Assembly (NCBI RefSeq): GCF_015207105.1
Contig: NZ_JADEXO010000019.1
Location: 1 to 64,000 of the forward strand
Source of the DNA: a cf. Phormidesmis sp. LEGE 11477
Lineage (GTDB): Bacteria; Cyanobacteriota; Cyanobacteriia; Phormidesmidales; Phormidesmidaceae
Length of the DNA: 64,000 nt
Reading direction: 5' to 3'
How positions within the stretch are numbered: position 1 is the stretch's first letter; every line of letters begins with the position of its first letter. The translations under genes and the position numbers were made by a program. Under the pieces are notes generated by a model. The model was not told the origin of the DNA. It did not search any database and saw only the letters and a program-made list of their open reading frames with translations. Below are positions 29,124 to 38,885 of this stretch, in pieces.

Positions 29124-30734
29124 ATGAGAGCTTTGCTGATTTATCCCCTATTTCCTAAGAGCTTTTGGTCGTTTGATAAAGCGATCGCACTAGCAGGGCG
29201 AAAGGCAATTCTACCGCCGCTAGGACTAGTAACAGTTGCAGGTATTTTGCCGGAGGAGTGGGAACTGCGGCTAGTCGATCGCAATGTCGAAGCGCTCACA
29301 GAAAACGACTGGGACTGGGCTGAGCTGGTCATCTTTTCGGGCATGATTGTGCAAAAGCCAGATATGCTCGCTCAGATCAAAGAAGCTAAGCGCCGAGGCA
29401 AGCAGGTCGCGGTAGGCGGCCCCTATGCAACGGCCCTATCTCATGAGGTGATAGCAGCGGGCGCTGATTTTCGGGTGTTAGATGAGGGCGAGATTACGCT
29501 GCCGATGCTGGTAGAAGCGATTGAGAAAGGTGAGACAGAAGGCACATTTCGGGCGCTAGAGCGGCCTGATGTCAGCACGAGTCCGGTGCCGCGCTTTGAT
29601 TTATTAAAGCTAGATGCCTATTCAGAGATGGCGATTCAGTTTTCGCGCGGCTGTCCGTTTCAGTGCGAGTTTTGCGACATTATTGTGCTGTATGGTCGCA
29701 AGCCTCGGACCAAAAGCCCCGAGCAGCTAATCGCCGAACTAGAGCTGTTGTACGACTTGGGCTGGCGGCGCAGCATCTTTATGGTGGATGACAACTTCAT
29801 TGGCAATAAGCGCAACGTCAAGCTGATGCTAAAGGCGCTAGTCCCCTGGATGCAGGAAAAAGGCTATCCGTTTACCTTCTCGACTGAGGCGTCGGTAGAT
29901 TTGGCCCAAGATCAAGAGCTGATGGATCTGATGACGGCCTGTAATTTTGGCGCGGTGTTCCTAGGGGTAGAGACGCCGGATGAAGCCAGTTTGGCGCTCA
30001 CTCAAAAGTTTCAGAACAACCGCGATCCGTTGAGCGAGTCGATTCACAAGATTGCTAGCAGCGGTATTCGAGTGATGGCAGGCTTTATCATTGGCTTTGA
30101 TGGTGAAAAGAAAGGGGCAGGCGATCGCATTGTCCAGTTCGTCGAAAAATGCTCAGTCCCTACCGCGCTCTTTAGTATGCTTCAGGCCTTGCCAGACACT
30201 GCGCTCTGGATTCGTCTAGAAAAAGAAGGCAGACTGCTCGCAGGCAAAGAAACCGCGAACATTCACCAGACCACGCTGATGAACTTTGTGCCGACTCGTC
30301 CGGTAGAAGAAGTCGCGCAGGAATATGTAGACGCTTTCTGGAACCTGTACGATCCACAAAAGTACCTAGACCGCTGCTACCGCCACTACCGCATTTTGGG
30401 TGAAGCTCCCTGCCACAACGAAAACAAACGTCCGCCAAAGCCCAAATCTGCCAAAGAGCCATTTAACTGGCATCTGCTAAAGGCGTTGGCAATTGTTTGT
30501 TGGAAGCAGGGCGTGGAGAGAAAGACTCGCTCTACTTTTTGGATTTATCTATGGGAGATGTTCAAGCACAATCGGGGTGGGATGGCTAGCTATCTAACAG
30601 TCTGCGCCCAAATTGAGCACTTTCTAGAATATCGCCAGATTGTGAAAGATCAAATCGAGGCTCAGATCGAAGATGTGATTGCCACGAGAGAAACTGAGGA
30701 TGAGGTGGCTGTGATCGCGGCGACGGCGGCATAG
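29124..30734 (+). CDS. B12-binding domain radical SAM protein
   Basis: A 536-aa enzyme. Residues 1-140 resemble a cobalamin-binding Rossmann domain (PPLGLVTVAGILPEEWELRL, VAVGGPYATALSHEVI) without the classic DxHxxG motif. The radical SAM domain begins near 165 with the cluster motif RGCPFQCEFCDI (C177, C181, C184). A C-terminal DUF4070-like region follows to ~500. Related cyanobacterial proteins modify lipids or small metabolites, for example hopanoid methylases, but this one lacks evidence for a given substrate. Confidence 0.88.
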   Translation: MRALLIYPLFPKSFWSFDKAIALAGRKAILPPLGLVTVAGILPEEWELRLVDRNVEALTENDWDWAELVIFSGMIVQKPDMLAQIKEAKRRGKQVAVGGPYATALSHEVIAAGADFRVLDEGEITLPMLVEAIEKGETEGTFRALERPDVSTSPVPRFDLLKLDAYSEMAIQFSRGCPFQCEFCDIIVLYGRKPRTKSPEQLIAELELLYDLGWRRSIFMVDDNFIGNKRNVKLMLKALVPWMQEKGYPFTFSTEASVDLAQDQELMDLMTACNFGAVFLGVETPDEASLALTQKFQNNRDPLSESIHKIASSGIRVMAGFIIGFDGEKKGAGDRIVQFVEKCSVPTALFSMLQALPDTALWIRLEKEGRLLAGKETANIHQTTLMNFVPTRPVEEVAQEYVDAFWNLYDPQKYLDRCYRHYRILGEAPCHNENKRPPKPKSAKEPFNWHLLKALAIVCWKQGVERKTRSTFWIYLWEMFKHNRGGMASYLTVCAQIEHFLEYRQIVKDQIEAQIEDVIATRETEDEVAVIAATAA

Positions 30735-30802
30735 AGAGTCTCACCTCAAGCTCTAGCGATACAATAGATGCAAACTTGCAATCTTAATAGAGGCACTGAG
30801 CC

Positions 30803-31585
30803 ATGCCTTATCGATTTCCTGGAATGAATCCCTACCTTGAACACCCAGAGATATGGCCTGGCGTTCACCTGCTGTTGATTGCGGCTCTAGCCGAGTCATT
30901 ATCGCCTCAGCTACGCCCCGAATATTCGGTTTCGGTTTAGGTCAGAATGTACGAGACGATAGGAGAACAGTCTCTATTAGTCAGTATCCCTGATGTTGCC
31001 ATCCAGAGGGCTACTAGAAACCCATCAGAGAAGAGCAATGTTGCAATAGCTGAGATGCGCTCACAGCCGCTTCCAGTCTTTGTCCCTATGCCGACTACAG
31101 TTCGCCAAGGTTTCTTAGAAGTCCGTGAGGTATCTACCAAAGAGGTTGTAACTGCTATTGAACTACTTTCTCCAATTAACAAACGCGCTGGAAAAGGAAG
31201 AGCCTCTTACGAAACGAAGCGTCAGCGCCTTCTAGGTAGCAAAACTCACTTAGTAGAGATCGATCTACTGCGAGCTTACAAGCCGATGTCGATGTTTGGC
31301 GATCGCATACAAAGCAACTATAGAATTTTGGTCAGCCGAGCTGAAACAAGACCCCAAGCAGAGCTATATGCTTTTGACCTAAGGGACAACATACCCACTT
31401 TCTCTTTGCCTCTACGACAGGGAAGTTCAGAGCCTACGGTAAACCTACATCAGGCACTGCAAAACATCTATGACCGCTCCGGTTATGACTTGAAGCTCGA
31501 CTACCTACAAGCGCCTGTCCCTGCTTTAGATAACAGTAATTCCGCTTGGTTAGACCAGCTCTTAAAGGCAAATGACCTTCGGTAA
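30803..31585 (+). pseudogene. DUF4058 family gene interrupted by an in-frame TAG
   Basis: The frame starts MPYRFPGMNPYLEHPEIWPG, the hallmark DUF4058 N-terminus, and runs in phase to TAG at 30938-30940 (codon 46). It then resumes in the same frame with VRMYETIGEQSLLVSIPDVA and continues normally to 31585. Without the stop it would be a 260-aa protein of normal length. Homologues have a sense codon there; a single change of GAG to TAG would explain it. A restart at ATG 30947 could give a 212-aa product. No other damage is seen, so the lesion is recent, suppressed, or an error. Confidence 0.85.
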
Positions 31586-31721
31586 TTTTGTTCTTGCTAG
31601 TTTTCTGCAAGCATACCCTCTAGGTTGTCCACGAGACAAGCAGATTCAAGAGTGATGAACCAGATCTAATGACTGATGCCAAGAGAGCTAGCGATAACCG
31701 TTTAGTCTCAGCATAAATCCT

Positions 31722-32801
31722 CTATGAAATATGGTTAGATAGGTCTAACGCTAGATACCGATCTAGCGCCTGATACATCCAATAGATCTGAGTATCGCGA
31801 TGAGCTTGCGACCCAATTTTTTGGAAGCCTACAGCGGTAGCCATCGCTTCGTAACTAGGATGAATGATTAGAGTATAGAGATCGCAGAGGTTAGGAAAAT
31901 CCTGTTGCATTTTCTTTAGCGTTCTCTGGGCATCTTGTAGAAAGGGGGTTCGATATTGTTCTAAATAAACCGGATCGATCATCCAGCTGCGGATAAAGAC
32001 AGCCATACAGTCTAGATCGCCAGGAGCTGCTAGCGTGAAGGGATCAACGTCGTTGAGGCTAGCTAGGTGCAGTCCTTTGGTAGGGGAGCTAGAGAAAGTG
32101 ATTTCTGAATCAGCGGTGGTGGGATAGAGCAGATAAAAGCCGACGGGATTGAGGTTGTCGGTGCGGCGCAGAACGCGCATGCCTATTGGGTATTGCTGAG
32201 CCCACTGACGCAAAAGGCGGGTGATCCGGTGGGGAACAATATCTAGGCTCTGGTTCATCCAGCCGTAGTTGATGGCGAGTAGATTGGCAACGGGAACGGC
32301 GTCACAGCGGGGATTGAAGTCGTCGGTGATGAGTGGGCTTCGGCTCCGCTCAGCCCTCGGGTGGTTAGGAGAGCTGTGTTCTGAGTAGAGATCGGTGGAA
32401 TTTAGAGAAATGGTGATGCGAGTGGTGTTGCCATCAAAGTGCTTTTGCAAAAGGCCGAGGGCAGCGAGTTTATCTAGCATCATGCCTGCAGCGCGATCGC
32501 TGCCTTTATCTTTATCGCCATAGAACAGCCAAGCAGCTTCGCTGTGACTACATTTGATAGAGTCGGTGATAGGCGTTAGCGCTTCTAGCGCAAAGGGCCG
32601 AGAAATATCTTCAGGTTGCTGCCTAGAAGCTGGCTGTTTATAGCGTTGCTTCGCAACCAGATACACCCAAAGTCGAACAAAGTACTCCGCTCTAGTCCGG
32701 GTCAGACCGACTCGCTGCGAAATCTGTTCGATCAGCGGACGCTGTTGCTCTACAGGAAACCAAAAGTCAATCTGCTCTGGGTTGAGCTGTTCTATGTTCA
32801 T
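31722..32801 (-). CDS. Conserved hypothetical protein with a possible acetyltransferase-like end
   Basis: A 359-aa protein from ATG 32801; an upstream in-frame ATG at 32837 adds 12 residues that do not look conserved. The N-terminal ~115 residues are helical and could hold a winged-helix fold (GSDRAAGMMLDKLAALGLLQ). The C-terminal ~180 residues have features of a GNAT fold (MRVLRRTDNLNPVGFYLLYP, AMATAVGFQKIGSQAHRDTQ). I cannot name the family. It is probably cytoplasmic. Confidence 0.65.
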   Translation of the reverse strand: MNIEQLNPEQIDFWFPVEQQRPLIEQISQRVGLTRTRAEYFVRLWVYLVAKQRYKQPASRQQPEDISRPFALEALTPITDSIKCSHSEAAWLFYGDKDKGSDRAAGMMLDKLAALGLLQKHFDGNTTRITISLNSTDLYSEHSSPNHPRAERSRSPLITDDFNPRCDAVPVANLLAINYGWMNQSLDIVPHRITRLLRQWAQQYPIGMRVLRRTDNLNPVGFYLLYPTTADSEITFSSSPTKGLHLASLNDVDPFTLAAPGDLDCMAVFIRSWMIDPVYLEQYRTPFLQDAQRTLKKMQQDFPNLCDLYTLIIHPSYEAMATAVGFQKIGSQAHRDTQIYWMYQALDRYLALDLSNHIS

Positions 32802-32989
32802 CGCTATGTTTATCGCTGGGAGGAAGAAACTTCGCACTACTTCAGGCTGCTTCCTTCATGTACTCATATCTTTTGCTGATAGCTTGACTGTCTGTGCCAC
32901 TTGTGGGGATTGGTGGCTGCTCATTGCGGGCTCATCGGCCCCATCACCAAACTGATACACGTAAGTTGATTTTTGGGAGAATGATTGCC

Positions 32990-33277
32990 GTGGATAACAA
33001 GAAGATCTCGACTGGTACGCATACTAGCGCTTGGGTCGCGCAGACTTACGTTTCTTTTCTAGTTTCGATCTCAGCGACGTTGATTGGCGTTTTCTATATG
33101 CCTGGTAATGCTTGGCTAAAAGGATACATGGGAATGGGCGTACTGTTTTCGGTGGCTTCTACTGCTAGCCTATCGAAGACGATTCGAGATGTTGAAGAAT
33201 CAAAAACGATGATGAGTCGAATTGACGAGGCAAAGCTGGAAAGGCTTCTAGCGGAGTACGACCCGTTCAAAGGGTAG
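32990..33277 (+). CDS. YiaA/YiaB family inner membrane protein
   Basis: A small two-helix membrane protein: WVAQTYVSFLVSISATLIGV and a second helix WLKGYMGMGVLFSVASTASL, then a cytoplasmic tail ending EYDPFKG. This is the full YiaAB pattern. GGGAG at 32975-32979 is ten bases before GTG 32990 but only one base before ATG 32981, so I prefer the GTG start. The function of the family is unknown. Confidence 0.8.
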   Translation: MDNKKISTGTHTSAWVAQTYVSFLVSISATLIGVFYMPGNAWLKGYMGMGVLFSVASTASLSKTIRDVEESKTMMSRIDEAKLERLLAEYDPFKG

Positions 33278-33367
33278 AAATGCACTCTCCCCTTTGAACT
33301 ATCTATACCAATATGGACGATACCGATATCAATTTGGAGCTGTAAGCAGGCAGGAAATCTAGTTCGA

Positions 33368-33438
33368 TTGGAACTAGGGTTCTTGAACTAGGGCTTTTGA
33401 ACTGAGGCTTTTGCGCTAGAGCTTTTGAACTAGGGTTT
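33368..33438. repeat. 14-15-bp tandem repeat at the pepP 3' end
   Basis: Five degenerate units of TTGAACTAGGGCTT, four of 14 bp and one of 15 bp. The pepP stop codon (33416-33418) is inside the array, so the last residues of the protein are encoded by repeat units. Confidence 0.8.
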
Positions 33439-34867
33439 CGATGTCCTGTGCTGACGTGGGCAGATCTTGGCTCAAGACTTCGTTGCCTGTAGACGTAATC
33501 AAGACATCGTCCTCTATGCGGATACCGCGAACGTCTTTGAACTGTTCTAGTTTCTCCCAATTGACTATGTTGGCATAGCGATCGCGATTCTTTTTGTCAT
33601 TCAAAATAGCGGGCACCTGATAAAACCCTGGTTCAATAGTCACGGCCATTCCTGCTTCTAGCGGTCGATCTAGCCGTAGAAAGGCCAGCCCGAAGCGGTC
33701 GCTTCTCCCTCTTCTCTCTGCATAGCCGGATAAATCGCCTAAATCTTCCATATCGTGGACATCTAGCCCCATCAGATGTCCCACCCCATGCGGGAAAAAC
33801 AAAGCATGGGCATCTTGATCAACCAAATCGGCTGGATTGCCTTGAAGAATGCCTAGCTCGACTAGACCCGCTGCGATAGTGTGGCAAGCGCTCAGGTGAA
33901 CTTGTTTATACTCCGTGCCTGCCGTTGCTTTTTCTATGCAGAGATCGTGGGCAGCGAGCACGACATCGTAAAGATCTTTTTGAGTTGAGGAAAATTTGCC
34001 GCTAACTGGCCAGGTACGAGTAATGTCAGAGGCCCAGCCGTCCATTGTCTCTGCGCCCACATCCGCCAGCAGCAGATCGCCTGGCGCTAAAGCATTGTGA
34101 TAGTGGTTGTTGTGTAGGACTTCTCCGGCGATGGTGACGATACTGCCATAGGCGCAGCTCATATTCTCGCCAATGATGACCGATTCCATGGCGGCGCGGA
34201 CGTGGGCTTCGGTTTTGGCGGTGGGAGTAGCGGCCATCCCAGCTTTATGGGCGCGGATCGTGACTGCAAGGGCTTTGCGGATAGCGGCGATCGCACCTCG
34301 ATCTTGAATCATCCGCAGTCTGACAATCGCTTTTTCTAACCTCTTCTCGCCCAAGGGCCGCTGCCTCTGCAAAACGATACCTCTTTGCAAAAGCGTTTGC
34401 TCCATAGCTTTGACCGTTTCATCGCGATCGCCCAGTGTGGCCGCGCCTCTAGCAATGTTGGCTAGCTCGCTGAGTGGATAGGCTTGTGCTGCGCCGATTT
34501 GCTGGGCGATGTCGTCGCGATTAGGCGTAGGCCCATGCCAAAGCGCGTCATCGGGTGTGCTGTTGTCGATAAACAAAATGAGCTGGTCGCCGCCTAGCAA
34601 GATAGCCGCGTTTTGCAATGGAAGGCCCGCGAAATAGAGGAAATGGCTGCTGGCGCGAAAAGGATAGATATTCGCTGCGAAGTTACGCGGCTTCGGCGTG
34701 CCTGACCACAGCAAAACTGGAAAGTCGATTAGCTGGGCAAGGCGGTGGCGGCGCGATCGCAATACTTCCGACAGTGAAGGCGTATTGAAGTCATCTGCCG
34801 ATTGATTAGGTAATTGATCAGGTGATTGATCGGGCACTAGAGAGGGGCGGTTTGGCGCGGGTTGCAT
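33416..34867 (-). CDS. pepP: Xaa-Pro aminopeptidase P
   Basis: A 483-aa M24B metallopeptidase that removes N-terminal residues preceding proline. The N-terminal aminopeptidase-P domain (LRSRRHRLAQLIDFPVLLWS, YFAGLPLQNAAILLG) precedes the pita-bread domain. Metal ligands lie in LLADVGAETMDGWASDITRT (two Asp), PHGVGHLMGLDVHD (His), AVTIEPGFY (Glu) and GIRIEDDVLIT (Glu). Near the N-terminus a SPDQLPNQ stretch is encoded by a 12-bp repeat. It diverges from moeA with 42 bases between starts. Confidence 0.93.
   Translation of the reverse strand: MQPAPNRPSLVPDQSPDQLPNQSADDFNTPSLSEVLRSRRHRLAQLIDFPVLLWSGTPKPRNFAANIYPFRASSHFLYFAGLPLQNAAILLGGDQLILFIDNSTPDDALWHGPTPNRDDIAQQIGAAQAYPLSELANIARGAATLGDRDETVKAMEQTLLQRGIVLQRQRPLGEKRLEKAIVRLRMIQDRGAIAAIRKALAVTIRAHKAGMAATPTAKTEAHVRAAMESVIIGENMSCAYGSIVTIAGEVLHNNHYHNALAPGDLLLADVGAETMDGWASDITRTWPVSGKFSSTQKDLYDVVLAAHDLCIEKATAGTEYKQVHLSACHTIAAGLVELGILQGNPADLVDQDAHALFFPHGVGHLMGLDVHDMEDLGDLSGYAERRGRSDRFGLAFLRLDRPLEAGMAVTIEPGFYQVPAILNDKKNRDRYANIVNWEKLEQFKDVRGIRIEDDVLITSTGNEVLSQDLPTSAQDIETLVQKL
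34801..34836. repeat. 12-bp tandem repeat in the pepP N-terminus
   Basis: Three imperfect units related to ATTGATCAGGTG, in frame, encoding a PDQS/PDQL/PNQS stretch before the conserved domain of PepP. Confidence 0.75.
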
Positions 34868-34909
34868 GGGGTATGATACTTTGCTTGTGGTGGATATCTT
34901 CTTCTTTAT

Positions 34910-36133
34910 ATGTTGCCAGCGGCTGAGGCGGAACGGCTAATCTTTACGTTGGTTTCACCGATTGAGGCGGTAGAGACCCTGACGCTAACGACGCCAGCAG
35001 AGGCGGCTGCCAGCTTAGGGCGAGTATTAGCTCAGTCCGTGACTAGCGACCTAGACTTTCCTCACTGGGATAATTCGGCCATGGATGGCTATGCGGTGCG
35101 CGCAGAAGATGTTCGCTCTGTGCCAGCGCAGCTGAGTGTGGTTGAAGAAATTCCGGCGGGGCGATCGCCGCAAAAGACAATAGAAAAAGGACAGGCGGCC
35201 AGAATTTTGACTGGGGCAATGCTGCCAAAGGGTGCCGATACCGTCATTATGCAAGAAGAGACTGAGCGCGACGGCGACCAGGTGACGATCTTGACGGTGG
35301 CGAAACCGGGCGCTTTTGTCCGCCCCCAGGGAAGTTTTACGCCAGCAGGGGCACAGATTTTGGATCAGGGAGCGGCGATCGCACCGCCAGAAGTGGCCCT
35401 GCTCGCGGCGGCCCAGCAGACTAAGCTAAGCGTTTATCGCCGACCCCGAATAGCAATTCTTTCAACCGGCAGTGAGCTAGCCAAAATCGACCAGCCTTTG
35501 CCGCCGGGGCAAATTGTCGACTCCAATCAATATGCGTTGGCGGCGCTAGTCGCAAAGACAGGCGCAGTGCCCCTACCCATGGGAATTGTGCAAGATGACC
35601 CGGCCAGTGTGAAAGCTGCGATCGCCGCTGCTCTTTCTCAAGCGGACATGGTGCTTTCGACGGGTGGCGTATCGGTTGGGGCTTATGACTATGTCGATCG
35701 GGTTTTAGCAGAACTCGGTGCCACCCTACATATTCGCTCAGTGGCGGTGAAGCCGGGTAAGCCGCTGACGGTCGCGACGGTAGGCACTCAACTTTACTTC
35801 GGTTTGCCGGGCAATCCAGCATCGGCGATGGTAGGGTTCTGGCGGTTTGTCGAGCCAGCGATCGCCAAGCTCTCGGGTAGAAAAGGGCCGTGGGCACCAG
35901 AGTTTGTCATGGCTAAGGCAGCGACCGAACTGACAGCAGGCGGTAGGCGCGAGACGTACCTATGGGGACAGCTCAGTACGGATGAATTTGGCTATTGCTT
36001 TGACCGAGCCGCAGGTGGCCATAGCTCAGGAAATATGGTGAATCTGGTGAACACGAGCGGACTAGGCATAGTGCCGCAGGGGCAGACAAAAATAGAAGCA
36101 GGTGCGCCCGTGAGAGTACTGAAAATTCGATGA
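34910..36133 (+). CDS. moeA: Molybdopterin molybdotransferase MoeA
   Basis: MoeA inserts molybdenum into adenylated molybdopterin to make the active cofactor. The 407-aa protein shows the conserved DFPHWDNSAMDGYAVRAEDV, IEKGQAARILTGAMLPKGAD, the MoCF-binding domain motifs ILSTGSELAK and LSTGGVSVGAYDYV, and VKPGKPLTVATVGTQLYFGL with GNPASAMV. Cyanobacteria need it for nitrate reductase, but no molybdoenzyme is in the window. Confidence 0.95.
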   Translation: MLPAAEAERLIFTLVSPIEAVETLTLTTPAEAAASLGRVLAQSVTSDLDFPHWDNSAMDGYAVRAEDVRSVPAQLSVVEEIPAGRSPQKTIEKGQAARILTGAMLPKGADTVIMQEETERDGDQVTILTVAKPGAFVRPQGSFTPAGAQILDQGAAIAPPEVALLAAAQQTKLSVYRRPRIAILSTGSELAKIDQPLPPGQIVDSNQYALAALVAKTGAVPLPMGIVQDDPASVKAAIAAALSQADMVLSTGGVSVGAYDYVDRVLAELGATLHIRSVAVKPGKPLTVATVGTQLYFGLPGNPASAMVGFWRFVEPAIAKLSGRKGPWAPEFVMAKAATELTAGGRRETYLWGQLSTDEFGYCFDRAAGGHSSGNMVNLVNTSGLGIVPQGQTKIEAGAPVRVLKIR

Positions 36134-36267
36134 TGCGCGGTCGATATCCAATCAATTGTTACAATCAATTGATGTTGTTCGTCTGAATCGAGCAAACCTA
36201 GGTTCGACTCAGGTTAGATGCTGACTCTCGAACGGTCTTTTGAAGGCGTGCGATCGCTAGAACCTCT

Positions 36268-38295
36268 ATGACCTCTAAGTACGACGATAGCGAGCCTCAA
36301 ACAGGGCATCCGTCGACGTCTTCTCAGAACTGGACAGCGGCTCCACCTGACCAGGAGCTATCTCTACCGGGGAAGCGTTCTTTAGGCGCTACCTTACTAG
36401 GTATGGGCTGGCTGCGAAGCTGGCCTTTGGTGATGCTGGTAATCTTTGGGTTTCTAGGTACGGTGGGCACGACAGCCGTTTTTAGCCTGTTTCGCATGCC
36501 CAGCAGCCCGAACTGTCGGACTATCTTCTGGCCGACCGCCTCTGCTGCCCTACGGCTGCAGTGCGCCGAGACCTACGCAGAAAAAGGCGATGTCAAAAGC
36601 CTGTTAGCCGCTATTGATCTAGTCGATCAGCTACCCGAAGACCATCCGCTACGCCAAGATATTATAAACAGGCGAATTGAGGATTGGGCTAATCTATTGC
36701 TCGATCTCGCCGAGCGTTCTTTTGAGGAAGGCGATATCGAAGGCGCGATTGATAACGCCAGAAAGATCCCAGCACAGGCTGCTGCCGCTAGCGTTGTAGA
36801 AGAGAGAATTGTTCGCTGGAAGGAAATCTGGAAAGAAGGTGCAGATATCTTTAATACGGCTACCGATCGGCTAAAAGAGAAAAACTTTCAGTCCGCTTTC
36901 ACGCTTTCTGTTGCTTTATTAGATGTTGATAATCAGTACTGGGCAACCGAAAAGTACGCCGATCTAACGAAGTTAATTAGCCTTGCTAGAGAAGATGGGC
37001 GTAAACTATCCAAAGCGCTTGCTTCGGCAAAGGCAGGAACTCTCAAAGGATTTACAAGTGCGTTAGACCAGCTAGAGAAAATTGACGAAGAGAGCGTCTT
37101 CTACGAGGAAGCACAGAAAGAGAGAAAAGAGATTGCCAGCAGCATGCTTCTAGCCGGAGAGCAGCTATTAGCCGATCGTCAACTGCAGTCGGCTCGGGCA
37201 ATGCTGAACGCGATTCCTAGAGACGCGGGACTAGGAGAAGAAGTGGCCGATCTGCAGATCTTTGCAGCCGCTTATCAGCAGGCATGGCTGAGCACTATCG
37301 GTGGCCTAGAAGGCGCGATCAACCAGATGAATCGTCTTGGCAAGAGTCGGCCTTTATATGGCAAAGGTCAGCGGTTGATTGCTCAGTGGCAGCAGGAGAT
37401 CAGGGAAATCAACTTGCTTTCTCAGGCTAGGGAGCGAGCTGTGCGAGGCAGTACAGCAGATCTGACAGCGGCGATCGCACTGGCTAACCAAATATCGCGT
37501 AGCTCGACTCAGTGGGAAGCGGCTGAAAAACAAATCGGCGAATGGCGATCGCGCGTAGAAACCGTGCAGGATCGGCCCATCCTAGAAAGAGCTACTCAGC
37601 TAGCCGCCGGGGGGTCGCCTGATAACCTACGAGCAGCCATTCAAGAAGCCCGCAAGATTTCTGCTAAGCGGACACTTGGCCCTGAAGCTGCCGAGCGAAT
37701 TGCTACCTGGCGCGATCGCATTCAACGGATTGAGGATCAGCCTCTGCTCGATCAGGCTCGTCGTCGGGCAAGTGCTGGGGATGTCGCCGGGGCGATCGCG
37801 ATCGCCTCTCGAATCGGAGAAGGTAGAGCCCTTCATCGCACCGCCCAGTCAGATATTGGTCGCTGGCAGGCTCAAGAAACCGGTCGGCAGCGGCTAGGCG
37901 CAGCGACTCGCGCCTCCTCTAGAGGCACAGGCGAGGCGCTATCTGAGGCGATTAGATTAGCGCAACAGGTGCCAGCACAAAGCGATAGTAAGTTCAATGC
38001 TGATAGACAAATTAACCGATGGAGCTGGGATTTACTGCGCGAAGCAGAAGGCTCAGCTAATTTGTTGGACTTCCAGCGAGCAATCAATCTAGCGAGCCAA
38101 ATTCCTTCACAGACAGAGGCGTATGATTCTGCCCAGCTTAGGATTCAATCTTGGCAGGAAAGGACTCGTCAGCCCGAAGGCATCAGCCGGCCAACCTCTA
38201 ATGACTCGACAGATACACCAACGGAGACCAGACCGCCTCTAGGTGGAAACGGTTTCCCGTTAAACCTAGAGCAGGCCCAGCCTCCTAACGAATAA
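36268..38295 (+). CDS. Cyanobacterial repeat-containing membrane protein, 675 aa
   Basis: A single transmembrane segment at ~51-75 is followed by the conserved NCRTIFWPTASAALRLQCAE. The remaining ~575 residues are helical and made of ~50-residue repeats of the form LxxAIxxAxxIxxxxxxxxxAxxxIxxW, clearest in TADLTAAIALANQISRSSTQ, GDVAGAIAIASRIGEGRALH and LLDFQRAINLASQIPSQTEA. The repeats are TPR-like in length and suggest an elongated scaffold. Homologues are often annotated as chromosome segregation ATPases, but no Walker motifs are present. The C-terminus is Pro/Thr-rich. Confidence 0.8.
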   Translation: MTSKYDDSEPQTGHPSTSSQNWTAAPPDQELSLPGKRSLGATLLGMGWLRSWPLVMLVIFGFLGTVGTTAVFSLFRMPSSPNCRTIFWPTASAALRLQCAETYAEKGDVKSLLAAIDLVDQLPEDHPLRQDIINRRIEDWANLLLDLAERSFEEGDIEGAIDNARKIPAQAAAASVVEERIVRWKEIWKEGADIFNTATDRLKEKNFQSAFTLSVALLDVDNQYWATEKYADLTKLISLAREDGRKLSKALASAKAGTLKGFTSALDQLEKIDEESVFYEEAQKERKEIASSMLLAGEQLLADRQLQSARAMLNAIPRDAGLGEEVADLQIFAAAYQQAWLSTIGGLEGAINQMNRLGKSRPLYGKGQRLIAQWQQEIREINLLSQARERAVRGSTADLTAAIALANQISRSSTQWEAAEKQIGEWRSRVETVQDRPILERATQLAAGGSPDNLRAAIQEARKISAKRTLGPEAAERIATWRDRIQRIEDQPLLDQARRRASAGDVAGAIAIASRIGEGRALHRTAQSDIGRWQAQETGRQRLGAATRASSRGTGEALSEAIRLAQQVPAQSDSKFNADRQINRWSWDLLREAEGSANLLDFQRAINLASQIPSQTEAYDSAQLRIQSWQERTRQPEGISRPTSNDSTDTPTETRPPLGGNGFPLNLEQAQPPNE

Positions 38296-38355
38296 TCTCT
38301 GGTAGCTGATATGTGCGTAGCCAAATGACGAACGCTACATAGCAAACTGAATAAT

Positions 38356-38766
38356 TTACTTCAAGCTGTCTGTCGCGTTGCTGACTTTTTCCTTGACATC
38401 ATCGACAGCTTCTCGAACAGCCTCTAGAGGGTCTTCCGCCCTCAATTCCGCTGTTCTACGCTTGGCACTATCTTTCAACGTCTGCGCCTTCGCATCGTTC
38501 GTATTACGCCGTGGGTCTACTGCCTCAAAATTGTTCATTCCTCCTTTTTTAGACTGAATGTTGTCATAGCGCTCGGTCGACTGAATGCCACCTTCCGAAT
38601 TCTTGGAATAATCGACGTCTGCCGCCTGTGCAGGTGCGCTGATACTCATCAGGCTAATGCCAACTAGCCCTGCAATTAAAAACAGTTTGCCCGTAGTCAA
38701 ATACTGGTCGACTGACTGTTTGACAGCCCGCGCCAGGCGAATAAATGTCTTTGAGAAAATGGTCAT
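38356..38766 (-). CDS. Hypothetical secreted protein, 136 aa
   Basis: I start at ATG 38766, which has AGAGGAC at 7-8 bases, rather than the longer frame from 38823. A hydrophobic segment at residues ~25-48 ends APAQAADVDYS, a good signal-peptidase site. The mature part is charged and helical (SAKRRTAELRAEDPLEAVRE, VKEKVSNATDSLK). No known family. It is probably periplasmic. Confidence 0.7.
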   Translation of the reverse strand: MTIFSKTFIRLARAVKQSVDQYLTTGKLFLIAGLVGISLMSISAPAQAADVDYSKNSEGGIQSTERYDNIQSKKGGMNNFEAVDPRRNTNDAKAQTLKDSAKRRTAELRAEDPLEAVREAVDDVKEKVSNATDSLK

Positions 38767-38885
38767 AATATGTCCTCTCTGGTGTAATGCGTCACAAAAT
38801 AAAGCATATGGCGTATCTGGCAAAGTAAATGTCCTTCGAAAGAGAGCTTTTCAAAGACTCTAAAGAGAGAAAGTTTTAGCAGCAG

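Noticed and set aside
35421-35897. 158-codon minus-strand frame inside moeA
   Set aside because: Shadow of the moeA coding sequence; Pro/Arg/Leu-rich as expected for antisense of a GC-rich gene.
36181-36240. tRNA-like GGTTCGACTC segment
   Set aside because: The surrounding bases do not form acceptor, D or anticodon stems; the T-arm has only three pairs.
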